This document shows positions 24,496 to 32,470 of a stretch of DNA of 64,000 nucleotides, piece after piece. Made by a program: the position numbers and the translations under genes. The first letter of the stretch is position 1, and each line of letters starts with the position of its first letter. The notes under the pieces are model-generated. The model ran no database searches, was not told the origin of the DNA, and was given only the letters and a program-made list of their open reading frames with translations. This DNA comes from Akkermansia sp. (GTDB lineage Bacteria > Verrucomicrobiota > Verrucomicrobiia > Verrucomicrobiales > Akkermansiaceae), in assembly GCA_017555205.1 (NCBI GenBank), contig JAFZGW010000009.1, positions 1 to 64,000 on the forward strand. Reading direction: 5' to 3'.

Positions 24496-25962
24496 TTACT
24501 GTCTCTCGTCCTCAGGCCTCCGTTTTTGTCGCGCCTCATCCAGCGCCTTGAAGATTTCGTATTCCATTATCAGGTCGGCCTCGAATACATCTTTTCCCTC
24601 TGCATTTTTAGCAAAGATATCGACCCCGGCGTTCAGTAGAACCTTAACAGGGGTATCGGGAGTGTAGCGGTAGCTGGTGGCATGGAAGATGAGAGGTGTT
24701 CCTTCAGAATCTTTGATGTCGGGGGATATGCCTTTTCTGAGCATGTGTTCCAGTACAGCGGCATTTCGTGCCGCCGCAAAAATAAGCAGCTCATCGTTAT
24801 CACGGGCTTTGACATTCGGATTGCTCCCGGCCTCCAGCAGCAGTCGAAGACTTTCTTCGTGAATGAAATATGAATTGTAATGGCGATGGAAGCAGTATTG
24901 CAGGGGCGTGAAGCCGCTGTCGTCTATTGCGTTTGGCTCTGCACCTGCCTGCAGCAGCATGGCGGTGATTTCCGTATGTCCGCAGGCAGCCGCCCAGTGC
25001 AGTAGGGTACTGCCGTGAGTACCCTTTGCATTCACATTGCCACCCGCTGTAATATAGTGCTTAAGCTCGGCAATGTTGTTGAGCAGTATGGCATCCTCCG
25101 GCGCATTGCCGGTACTGCCACCGGCTTTGGCAATGGTGGTGGGGGAAGTCCCGGCGTGTTCAGCGGCATAGTGCATGGCCGTCAGTCCGCGATAATCGCG
25201 GGCGTTGAGGTCGGGAGCATGATTTTTCAAGAAACTGTCAAGTGTTTTGCTCCAACCTTGTGTGGCTCCGAGCATCAGAGGGGTGGCACCGTCTTTATTG
25301 CGAGCATTGATATTTGCCCCCTTAGCGATGAGCTCGCTTACGATGTCGGCGTTGTCAGAGCCTTGCAGGAAATAGTGCAGGGCTGTATTGCCGTGGGCAT
25401 CGGCAGCATTCGCATCGGCTCCTGCCTGTAACAGTAAGCTGACGGTCAAAGAGGCCGTATAGATGCACGCGGGCCAATCATCCGGGTTTCGCCAGATGAT
25501 TTCCGTGATAACGTGGGTGATGACGGGCGCTCCGTCGTTGTTGACGGCGTTTGGGGAGCTTCCCGCAGCCAACAGGAGTTCGGTATTTCTACCGTAGGCA
25601 TGGTGCAAGGGGGTATTACCGTACTTATCCCTGGCATGCACGTCGCCGCCGTATTTCAGCACCAGCTCCAGCTCTTTCGGCTCTCGTGCCGAAAATGCTG
25701 CATAGAACATGTAACTCTCTCCATAAGAGTTAGGAATATTGGGATTTGCTCCTGCTTCCAGTAATGCTTCGAGCTCAGCGAGGTATTGTTGGGGCTTTGT
25801 CCTGTAGCGTTTGTTTTTTAACTGGTGCAGTTGCTCTGTGGCTTGCTCCGGGGTGATGCCGTGGCGGGCGAGTTGTTGAGCGTGTGGGAGTTCCGGCTGG
25901 GCTGCTGAGCTGCCAACGGCAAGAGACAGTGCGACTAATGCTGTTGCGTAAATATGTTTCAT
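24496..25962 (-). CDS. Secreted ankyrin-repeat protein
   Basis: 488 aa from the ATG at 25962, which opens a signal peptide (MKHIYATALVALSLAVGSSA). More than ten ankyrin repeats follow, with the usual GNTPLHHA, GATPLML, GSTLLHWAAACGH and GFTPLQYC cores. The repeats hold no enzymatic domain. Secreted ankyrin proteins can bind partners in the periplasm or host proteins; nothing here decides between them. The gene ends with a charged RRPEDERQ tail. The DUF3592 gene lies upstream on the same strand (34 nt). Confidence 0.85.
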   Translation of the reverse strand: MKHIYATALVALSLAVGSSAAQPELPHAQQLARHGITPEQATEQLHQLKNKRYRTKPQQYLAELEALLEAGANPNIPNSYGESYMFYAAFSAREPKELELVLKYGGDVHARDKYGNTPLHHAYGRNTELLLAAGSSPNAVNNDGAPVITHVITEIIWRNPDDWPACIYTASLTVSLLLQAGADANAADAHGNTALHYFLQGSDNADIVSELIAKGANINARNKDGATPLMLGATQGWSKTLDSFLKNHAPDLNARDYRGLTAMHYAAEHAGTSPTTIAKAGGSTGNAPEDAILLNNIAELKHYITAGGNVNAKGTHGSTLLHWAAACGHTEITAMLLQAGAEPNAIDDSGFTPLQYCFHRHYNSYFIHEESLRLLLEAGSNPNVKARDNDELLIFAAARNAAVLEHMLRKGISPDIKDSEGTPLIFHATSYRYTPDTPVKVLLNAGVDIFAKNAEGKDVFEADLIMEYEIFKALDEARQKRRPEDERQ

Positions 25963-25996
25963 AGTGTGGGGCGGGGGCGGAGTATAGGGGGCGGTA

Positions 25997-26716
25997 TCAG
26001 GCCTCCGTCTTTTTCTTCCTCGGCTTGCGGGGCTTGGGCGGGGCATTGGGGTCTACCTCCTTTTTCTTGCGGGGAGCACGGGGCTTTTTGGGTGCGTCCG
26101 GGTCTGCATCCTTTTTTCTACGGGGTGACCGTGGTTGTTGAGGAGCAGGGGGCTCGTCATTCTGCAAGGTGAATGCGGGGGCATCTTTGCGTTTTTGCTG
26201 TGGCTCTTTTTTCTTTTTCTTGATGGCGCCGGGGGTGTTTTTGCGCCGTTTGTGCGGGAACAATACCAGCCACGAGGGCACAGCAAGTACCAAGGCAAAA
26301 CCTAACTGCATGCAATCAGCTCCCCACAGGAATTTCCATTTGTTCACATGGGCTTGATTGGGGTCGTGGGGGTGGGTAATCAGTTCTACCTGCTCGCCGA
26401 TTTTGTAATCGGTGTTGTCCCAATCGGGGGCTGCATAGGAGTTGATGCGAATACCGGCTGGCATTACAAAAGTAAGAATGGGGCGGTAGGCAATTTCGCC
26501 CTGCCATGGCAGGTTGCCGTAGTGCAGGGCTTCGGAGTACGATTCGAATGGCCGTTGACGCACATCGACAACCGTGGCGGGCATGGTCACGGCCTCGTGG
26601 TAGTAGAGCAGGGTGTTCGTAAGCCCCCACAGAGCCATGCAGCCGTAGTAAAATCCGGCCAAGAGCATGAGCACAAAGATGCCTCGACGTTTGATGGATT
26701 GTTTGAGCTTGCTCAT
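25997..26716 (-). CDS. DUF3592-like membrane protein with Lys/Pro-rich tail
   Basis: 239 aa. There are two transmembrane helices, about residues 11-36 and 135-153, with an extracytoplasmic beta domain between them (VTMPATVVDVRQRP, then IGEQVELITHPHDPNQA). This is the DUF3592 layout. From about 155 to the end the protein is cytoplasmic, very basic and built from repeated PRAPRKKKEVDPNAP-type blocks, reminiscent of histone-like tails. Function unknown. It starts 15 nt after the next upstream gene ends. Confidence 0.75.
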   Translation of the reverse strand: MSKLKQSIKRRGIFVLMLLAGFYYGCMALWGLTNTLLYYHEAVTMPATVVDVRQRPFESYSEALHYGNLPWQGEIAYRPILTFVMPAGIRINSYAAPDWDNTDYKIGEQVELITHPHDPNQAHVNKWKFLWGADCMQLGFALVLAVPSWLVLFPHKRRKNTPGAIKKKKKEPQQKRKDAPAFTLQNDEPPAPQQPRSPRRKKDADPDAPKKPRAPRKKKEVDPNAPPKPRKPRKKKTEA

Positions 26717-26731
26717 GTTGACTGTTGGTTA

Positions 26732-27622
26732 TCAGTTGACGGCTACGCGGAACTCGTAAGTCTCCACCCGCCCGCGGGCTATGCAGCCCTCGGCCCATCG
26801 GCGGGCGGCCAAGGTGGCGGGCAGGTCATCCTCTGTCTGTATCGGCGTATTGCGGTAGCGCGGATGCGCGAGTGGCGGCAGCTGTAAATCGGCCAGCATG
26901 GCTCGGGCATCTGCCGCTGTGGCGCGGAATATCTCGTCTGCATTCGGCAGGTCGTCCAGCACATCGTCATTCGCCGCGATGGTGCGTACGCCAACCCCGA
27001 ATTGTGAGGCCAACCGCAGAAGTTCCGGCGCGGCAGCTTCGTCATCTCCCACAATCAGAAGCTCAATTTCCTGAGCCCACAGACCACAGGCCAGACTGCG
27101 GAAAAAGGCTCGGCGGCATTCCTCTGCATCATCTGCCGGTGCTACGCAGACGGAGCGATAGGAGACCGTGCTCGGCGTAGTCGGGTCAATGATATAGGCT
27201 CCTGTCGCATCTGTACAGCCAGCCGGCCATTGTACGGCTACCAGGTCGGGGTGCTCCCAGCTGTCATCTTCCGGCGGGTATACGAAAACCCCCATGCCGG
27301 CTGTATCATACAGTCGTACGGCCAGAGCCAAAGCCTTGTGCAGCGGGTTATGGCTGTCGCTTTCGTCCGTGAAAACGTGTTGCAGTGAGGGGCTTTCACT
27401 TTCGCTGCGCAGGTAGTAGCCTTGCCCATTGGGGACTCGCGCCAGGCAGGAGTCGGGTTCCAGCGCGATAAAGGAAAACTGTGACCGCAGGGAGCGGTCA
27501 GAGTACGCGTCTCCCAATACGTCACGCACGCGCGCGATGAGTTCCGTTCCTTTGATGGCGTCTTCTTCTCGCGCTGGTAACAGGGTGGGGAGTATCTCCA
27601 CCAGTTTGTCTCGCAGGCTCAT
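26732..27622 (-). CDS. Winged-helix protein with a possible degenerate PD-(D/E)XK fold
   Basis: 296 aa. Residues 1-75 look like a winged helix (KGTELIARVRDVLGDAYSDRSLR, then a GYYLR wing). Residues 120-215 follow the order WEHPDLVAVQW, a strand at 153-161, a helix with RRAFFRSLACGLWA, ELLIVGD, and ELLRLASQFGVGVRTI. That is the order of a family of winged-helix plus restriction-like proteins in which the middle strand carries E-x-K. Here the strand reads YRSVCVAP, so the catalytic Glu/Lys appear lost. Assignment is by pattern memory and uncertain. It is 6 nt upstream of nothing but directly follows tsaD. Confidence 0.45.
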   Translation of the reverse strand: MSLRDKLVEILPTLLPAREEDAIKGTELIARVRDVLGDAYSDRSLRSQFSFIALEPDSCLARVPNGQGYYLRSESESPSLQHVFTDESDSHNPLHKALALAVRLYDTAGMGVFVYPPEDDSWEHPDLVAVQWPAGCTDATGAYIIDPTTPSTVSYRSVCVAPADDAEECRRAFFRSLACGLWAQEIELLIVGDDEAAAPELLRLASQFGVGVRTIAANDDVLDDLPNADEIFRATAADARAMLADLQLPPLAHPRYRNTPIQTEDDLPATLAARRWAEGCIARGRVETYEFRVAVN

Positions 27623-27628
27623 GGTGGC

Positions 27629-28681
27629 TCAGGCGCGGGTTTGTGCGCCGGCCAGGCGCAGGTTGGGATCTACCGGGGTATCAAGTGGCGAGAAGTCTTG
27701 CGCTCTGGCACGCAGCAGCCCGGCGAAGGCAATCATGGCTGCGTTGTCGGTGGTCAGGCTATTGGGCGGCAGTATCAGCTCGATTTTGGCACGGGCGCAG
27801 GCTGCGCTGAGTTCGCGGCGCAGTGCTCCGTTGCAGCTTACACCACCGCTGACAGCCATCACGCGGTGGCCGGTTTGCCGCGCGGCTTTGAGTGCCTTGT
27901 GAATGAGCACTTCGACGATGGCGGCGCGTACGCCTGCGCAGAGGTCGCACATGGTTTGCTCATCGAGGTCATTCGGGTTGCCGCTTTCCACCAGTTTGGG
28001 CAAGGTGTAGAGCACGGCTGTCTTCAGGCCGGAGAAGGAGAAATCCAGATGCGGCTCGTGGAGCATGGGGCGCGGGAGCTTAAAGCGGTTGGGGTCTCCC
28101 TGTTCGGCTCGTTTGTCTATTTCTGGACCGCCGGGGTAGGGCAGGTCGAGCATTTTTGCCACTTTGTCGAAAGCCTCGCCCGCAGCGTCATCGACAGAGC
28201 GTCCCAGCAGGCGGTAATTTCCTGAGCCTTGCACGTCAACCAACAGGGTGTGGCCACCGCTTACCACCAGTGCCAAGTGAGGCACTAACCCCTGAGGGTG
28301 GGTGATAAATGGGGAGAGCATGTGCCCTTCCAAGTGGTTCACTGCTACAAAGGGCTTGCCGGCAGCCAGTGCCAGAGCCTTGGCAGCAGTGTTCCCCACC
28401 AGTAGAGCTGCTACCAGCCCGGGGCCTGCCGTGCTGGCAAAAACATCCACCTGACTAATGTCTCGCCCGGCTTTCTCAAGGGCTTCTTTCAGCACCCCGG
28501 GCAGGTTGGTGGAGTGGTTGCGCGATGCCAGTTCGGGTATCACACCGCCGTAAAGGCGGTGTAACGGAATCTGCGTGGATATGACCGAGCTGAGTAGGCG
28601 CGGTTGCTCCTCGCCCTCTATCTCTTCGATGAGCGCTACGGCTGTCTCATCGCAACTGGATTCGATACCCAGAACCAGCAT
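27629..28681 (-). CDS. tsaD: tRNA N6-threonylcarbamoyladenosine transferase subunit
   Basis: 350 aa from the ATG at 28681 (MLVLGIESSCDETAVAL is the family N-terminus; a longer upstream frame overlaps clpX). It transfers threonylcarbamoyl to A37 of ANN-decoding tRNAs with TsaB and TsaE. Metal-binding HLEGH, the ALVVSGGHT loop and SGLKTA are visible. It sits 7 nt after clpX and 6 nt before the winged-helix gene, so it belongs to the clpP-clpX operon. Confidence 0.97.
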   Translation of the reverse strand: MLVLGIESSCDETAVALIEEIEGEEQPRLLSSVISTQIPLHRLYGGVIPELASRNHSTNLPGVLKEALEKAGRDISQVDVFASTAGPGLVAALLVGNTAAKALALAAGKPFVAVNHLEGHMLSPFITHPQGLVPHLALVVSGGHTLLVDVQGSGNYRLLGRSVDDAAGEAFDKVAKMLDLPYPGGPEIDKRAEQGDPNRFKLPRPMLHEPHLDFSFSGLKTAVLYTLPKLVESGNPNDLDEQTMCDLCAGVRAAIVEVLIHKALKAARQTGHRVMAVSGGVSCNGALRRELSAACARAKIELILPPNSLTTDNAAMIAFAGLLRARAQDFSPLDTPVDPNLRLAGAQTRA

Positions 28682-28688
28682 GGCGTGA

Positions 28689-30038
28689 TTATTTGGCTGT
28701 TTTAGTGGAGTTCTTGGACTTTCGGCGGGTGAGCTTGGGCTCAGCCTTCCCCAGAACCACATCTTCTGTTACGGTGACGGTAGTGATGGTCTTGTCGCTC
28801 GGTACGGTGTACATGATATCGAGCATAAGACGCTCGAAAATACCACGCAGGGCGCGCGCACCGGTGCCGCGCTCGATTGCCTGGCGAGCCATGGCACGAA
28901 GAGCAGGTTCTTCGACAACAAGCTTTACGTCGTTCATCTTCAGCAGCTTGGTATACTGCTTAACCAGCGCGTTCTTCGGCTCGGTGAGCAGTTTGAGCAA
29001 CTGGTCTTCCGTCAGTGTGGTCAGCGGTGCAAAGATGGGAAGACGCCCCACTAGCTCCGGAATCATGCCGAACGTGAAGAAGTCCTCAGGCATAGCTTTG
29101 GACAGCACTTCTTCTTCGGTATATTCCTTCGTGTCTCGCTCTTCTTCGATGGAGGCAAAGCCCATGGAGGTGGAACCGAGTCGCTTGCGGATGATACCTT
29201 CCAAGCCTACGAAGGCGCCGCCGCAGATGAAGAGTATATTTTGCGTGTTGACGCGGATGTACTCTTCGTTCGGGTGCTTGCGACCGCCCTTGGGGGGGAT
29301 GTTGCACTCGGTGCCTTCCACGATTTTCAGCAGAGCTTGCTGCACACCTTCGCCGCTGACATCGCGGGTGATGCTGACATTCTGTGTCTTGCGGCCGATT
29401 TTGTCGATTTCGTCCACATAGATGATACCGCGCTCGGCCTTGGCTACATTCATATTGGCGGCCTGGAGCAGGCGCAGTACAATGTTTTCGACATCCTCGC
29501 CCACGTAGCCGGCCTCGGTTAGAGTGGTGGCATCCACTATGCAGAACGGCACATCGAGAATTCGAGCCAGTGTTTTAGCCAACAAGGTTTTGCCGGAACC
29601 GGTAGCGCCGGCCAGCAATATGTTGCTCTTCTCGATTTCGGTACCGTCTTCACTCTCAGTCTGTCGCAGGCGAAGGTAGTGGTTGTAAACGGCCACACAG
29701 AGGGTGCGCTTGGCGAAGTCCTGCCCGATAACGTAGTTGTCGAGCGCCTGCTTCATTTGCTCCGGTGTGGGCAAGGCACTTTGGTCGCGCAATTCAACCT
29801 CCAACACGGGGCTGCCGTCATGGTCATCCTGCGGCAAAAGTTGGGGGTGGGCTTCGCTTACATGCATGAGCATGTGTTGAGCCGCCTGATCGCCCATGGG
29901 TTCATGCAGCATCTGGTGCAGCATGTTTTCCAGACAGGTGAAGCATATATCAATGCCGTTCCATGTGAGTACAGGCCAGGTATCGTCCTCTTTCTCGCGG
30001 CAGAATACGCAAATCCTGTTTTCCTTTTTCTTGGCCAT
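28689..30038 (-). CDS. clpX: ATP-dependent Clp protease ATPase subunit ClpX
   Basis: 449 aa. The N-terminal zinc-binding domain has CVFC and CFTC pairs. The AAA+ module has Walker [14 protein letters not shown] and Walker [12 protein letters not shown], with sensor and arginine-finger region GRLPIFAPL and [11 protein letters not shown]. It unfolds tagged substrates and feeds ClpP. The C-terminus adds a short Lys-rich tail ([15 protein letters not shown]). It lies 12 nt downstream of clpP. Confidence 0.98.
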   Translation of the reverse strand: MAKKKENRICVFCREKEDDTWPVLTWNGIDICFTCLENMLHQMLHEPMGDQAAQHMLMHVSEAHPQLLPQDDHDGSPVLEVELRDQSALPTPEQMKQALDNYVIGQDFAKRTLCVAVYNHYLRLRQTESEDGTEIEKSNILLAGATGSGKTLLAKTLARILDVPFCIVDATTLTEAGYVGEDVENIVLRLLQAANMNVAKAERGIIYVDEIDKIGRKTQNVSITRDVSGEGVQQALLKIVEGTECNIPPKGGRKHPNEEYIRVNTQNILFICGGAFVGLEGIIRKRLGSTSMGFASIEEERDTKEYTEEEVLSKAMPEDFFTFGMIPELVGRLPIFAPLTTLTEDQLLKLLTEPKNALVKQYTKLLKMNDVKLVVEEPALRAMARQAIERGTGARALRGIFERLMLDIMYTVPSDKTITTVTVTEDVVLGKAEPKLTRRKSKNSTKTAK

Positions 30039-30050
30039 GTAGTAAGATGG

Positions 30051-30680
30051 TTAAGCTTTTTTACCGTGCTCCTTGTGTTCGAGCACTCGGTCAACCAGAC
30101 CGTAGGCGAGAGATTCCTCAGCGGTCATGTAGTTGTCGCGGTCTTGGTCTGCCTTCACGGTGTCGAAGTCCTTGCCGGTGTGCTTGGCAAGAATGCCGGT
30201 AAGGCGTTTATCGAGGCTGAACATGAACTTGATGGTGCGCTCTACATCGGCTGCCGTACCCTGTGCACCACCGCGCACTTGGTGAATCATGACATGGGAG
30301 TTCGGCAGGCAGAATCGCTTGCCTTTTGTGCCTGCGGCCAACAGTACGGAGGCCATGCTTGCAGCAATGCCGATGCAGTAGGTGTTGATATCGCAGGAAA
30401 TAAACTGCATGGTGTCGTAAATAGCCAAGCCGGCTGTTACGGAACCACCGGGGGAATTGATGTAGATGTGAATATCTTTCTTGGGGTCGGTCATTTGCAG
30501 GAAAAGCAACTGCGCAATCACTGAGTTTGCAACGGTATCATCAATTTCGGTACCGATGAAAATGACGCGATCCAGCAACAGACGAGAGTAGATGTCATAG
30601 GCCTTTTCGCCTTGGCCCGTCTTTTCAATGACGGTCGGTATGTAGTAATTTTTCGGAAGTTCCATATTTTCAACGCTCAT
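30051..30680 (-). CDS. clpP: ATP-dependent Clp protease proteolytic subunit
   Basis: 209 aa from the ATG at 30680; ATG 30665 ([10 protein letters not shown]) is an equally possible start. The catalytic triad is visible: Ser in GIAASMAS, His in [11 protein letters not shown] and Asp in [12 protein letters not shown]. ClpP forms a tetradecameric chamber with ClpX. A TTCACG-17-TAGAAT pair on the minus strand has a -10 box that overlaps the first ATG, which favours 30665 as the used start. First gene of the clpP-clpX-tsaD operon. Confidence 0.96.
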   Translation of the reverse strand: MSVENMELPKNYYIPTVIEKTGQGEKAYDIYSRLLLDRVIFIGTEIDDTVANSVIAQLLFLQMTDPKKDIHIYINSPGGSVTAGLAIYDTMQFISCDINTYCIGIAASMASVLLAAGTKGKRFCLPNSHVMIHQVRGGAQGTAADVERTIKFMFSLDKRLTGILAKHTGKDFDTVKADQDRDNYMTAEESLAYGLVDRVLEHKEHGKKA

Positions 30681-30769
30681 TCTATCACAGCCCCCGCTGC
30701 GCGTGAAGTGCCTATTGTGGCATAATAACGGCATAATTACCCTTCGCGCCGTTGTGAGATATCGGGTGC

Positions 30770-30804
30770 AAAAAAATCCCCGGTAGCGCGGGCTACCGGG
30801 GATT
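30770..30804 (-). terminator. Terminator of the citrate synthase gene
   Basis: ATCCCCGGTAGC (30776-30787) pairs perfectly with GCTACCGGGGAT (30792-30803). On the minus strand the stem is followed by a run of seven T (plus-strand A-run 30770-30776). Confidence 0.9.
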
Positions 30805-30815
30805 GATAGTAAAAA

Positions 30816-31958
30816 TTATCGCATGTCGAGCACTGGCACCAGCAAGGGTTCATCCGGGCCGATATAGCGCGAGAGCGGGCGGTAAAGTGTGTTGTCCTCC
30901 AGCTGCTCGAGAATTTGTGCTACCCAACCTGCTGCGCGGGCAATGGCAAACACCGTGGTGAACATGCGCGTGGGAATGCCCAAGCTGTAGTATACCGTAG
31001 CGCTGTAGAAGTCTACATTGGCATTCAGGTTCTTACGGGCACGCACCATCTTGGCAATCATGTCGCTCATGCGAATCCACTTGGGCTCGCCGATGGTTTG
31101 AGTCAGGCGGATGGCGATGCGGCGCAGCTGCGGAGCGCGCGGGTCAAGGGTCTTGTACACGCGGTGCCCCATGCCGAAAATCTTCTCACGGTTGGCGAGT
31201 TTCTCGTTCACATATGCCTCCACATTTTCCTCGCTCCCGATTTCCTTGAGCATTTCAATCACGGCTTCGTTTGCACCACCGTGCAGCGGCCCCTTCAGGG
31301 AACCGATAGCGGAGGTGATGGCCGAGTACATGTCGGAGAGGGTACTGGCGGTCACGCGGGCGGAGAATGTGCTGGCGTTCATGCCGTGGTCGGCGTGCAG
31401 AATATAGGCTACATCGAGAATGTGTGCCTCCTGTGGGTCGGGTTCGGTACCCTTCAGCAGCCACAGGAAGTGGGCGGCCTCATCCAAATCCGTACGAATG
31501 GGCGGCAGCTCCAGTCCTTGGCAGATGCGGTAGTAGTACGCAGCCATTACCGGTATCTTGGCAATGAGCGACAGACCGATTTCCTTCATTTGGCTCGGGT
31601 CTTTGGTGCGGTCGTCGTACATACCCAGCATCGAGACAGCCGTGCGCAGAGCACTCATGGGGCGAGCTGTCTTGGTGGCGGATTTGAAGAAATCAAGAAT
31701 AGGTTGGGGAAGTTCGCGGTCGTTGCGCAGGCGCTGCTCGAGGGCTGCAAGCTCATCTCGATTCGGTAAGCGTTTATTGAGAAGAAGGTAGACAATCTCA
31801 GTGTAACTGCAAAGGTCTACCAGATCTTCAATCTCATAGCCGCAGTAGAGGAGGCGTCCCTCCTCACCACGCACGTCGCTCAGCCCGGTCTCGTTGGCAA
31901 TGACGCCCTTGAGACCCTTGGCAAACAGGGGAGGATTAGATGTCTGCTGTTCTTTCAT
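30816..31958 (-). CDS. Citrate synthase
   Basis: 380 aa from the ATG at 31958 (MKEQQTSNPPLFAKGLKGV; upstream in-frame codons do not look coding). It condenses acetyl-CoA and oxaloacetate. Catalytic residues are in LHADHGMNAS, GPLHGGANEAV and GMGHRVYK, with the last Asp in NVDFYSATVYY. The length fits the Gram-positive/archaeal-type dimeric enzyme rather than the longer hexameric one. A strong terminator follows, so the gene is monocistronic. Confidence 0.95.
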   Translation of the reverse strand: MKEQQTSNPPLFAKGLKGVIANETGLSDVRGEEGRLLYCGYEIEDLVDLCSYTEIVYLLLNKRLPNRDELAALEQRLRNDRELPQPILDFFKSATKTARPMSALRTAVSMLGMYDDRTKDPSQMKEIGLSLIAKIPVMAAYYYRICQGLELPPIRTDLDEAAHFLWLLKGTEPDPQEAHILDVAYILHADHGMNASTFSARVTASTLSDMYSAITSAIGSLKGPLHGGANEAVIEMLKEIGSEENVEAYVNEKLANREKIFGMGHRVYKTLDPRAPQLRRIAIRLTQTIGEPKWIRMSDMIAKMVRARKNLNANVDFYSATVYYSLGIPTRMFTTVFAIARAAGWVAQILEQLEDNTLYRPLSRYIGPDEPLLVPVLDMR

Positions 31959-32055
31959 TCTTCGTTCGTAAGGGGGGGAGATGCCGATGCGGCGCGCGCC
32001 GCACCGGCTTTTTAAATCTTGTTGCGGGATTTCCGTCCCGCTCGGTTCAGGTAAC

Positions 32056-32379
32056 TTAGAAATTGTACCAGGCGTCCACCAGCTCACCGAAAGACTTGAT
32101 TTCGACGTCTTCGCGAGCCTCCAACCATGTCTTCACAGCCATGCGCTGTGCTTCCGTGGTCTGGGTGGGATTGGCATCATAGGCTACCAAGCTGCAGCCC
32201 TGTTCGGTCAGCAGACCGTTGGTCTCCAAGCCGTTGGCGTCGATGCACTCATCCACGAACTTGCGCAGAAATGCTTCACACTCAGGGCTTTCTACATCGC
32301 CCTTGTAGTCAAAGGTAAACTCAAAGCAGAGTTCGCGGAACTCGCCCACACGGTACTTTTTGCGGAGTCGCTTTTTCAT
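32056..32379 (-). CDS. YggL-like (DUF469) ribosome-associated small protein
   Basis: 107 aa. MKKRLRKKYRVGEFRELCFEF, then FVDECIDANGL and the WLEAREDVEIKSFGELVDAWYN end are typical of the YggL/DUF469 family. YggL has been reported to bind the 50S subunit. The protein has a basic N-terminus and an acidic C-terminus. It is a single-gene unit between the citrate synthase and transglutaminase genes. Confidence 0.88.
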   Translation of the reverse strand: MKKRLRKKYRVGEFRELCFEFTFDYKGDVESPECEAFLRKFVDECIDANGLETNGLLTEQGCSLVAYDANPTQTTEAQRMAVKTWLEAREDVEIKSFGELVDAWYNF

Positions 32380-32470
32380 GGTAAGCGCAGTATATCAAAT
32401 TGCGTATGACTTGTCAACGCTAAACATAGCTGCGCCCGCATCGTATTGCGGGCGGCGGCGTGAGTTTGTA

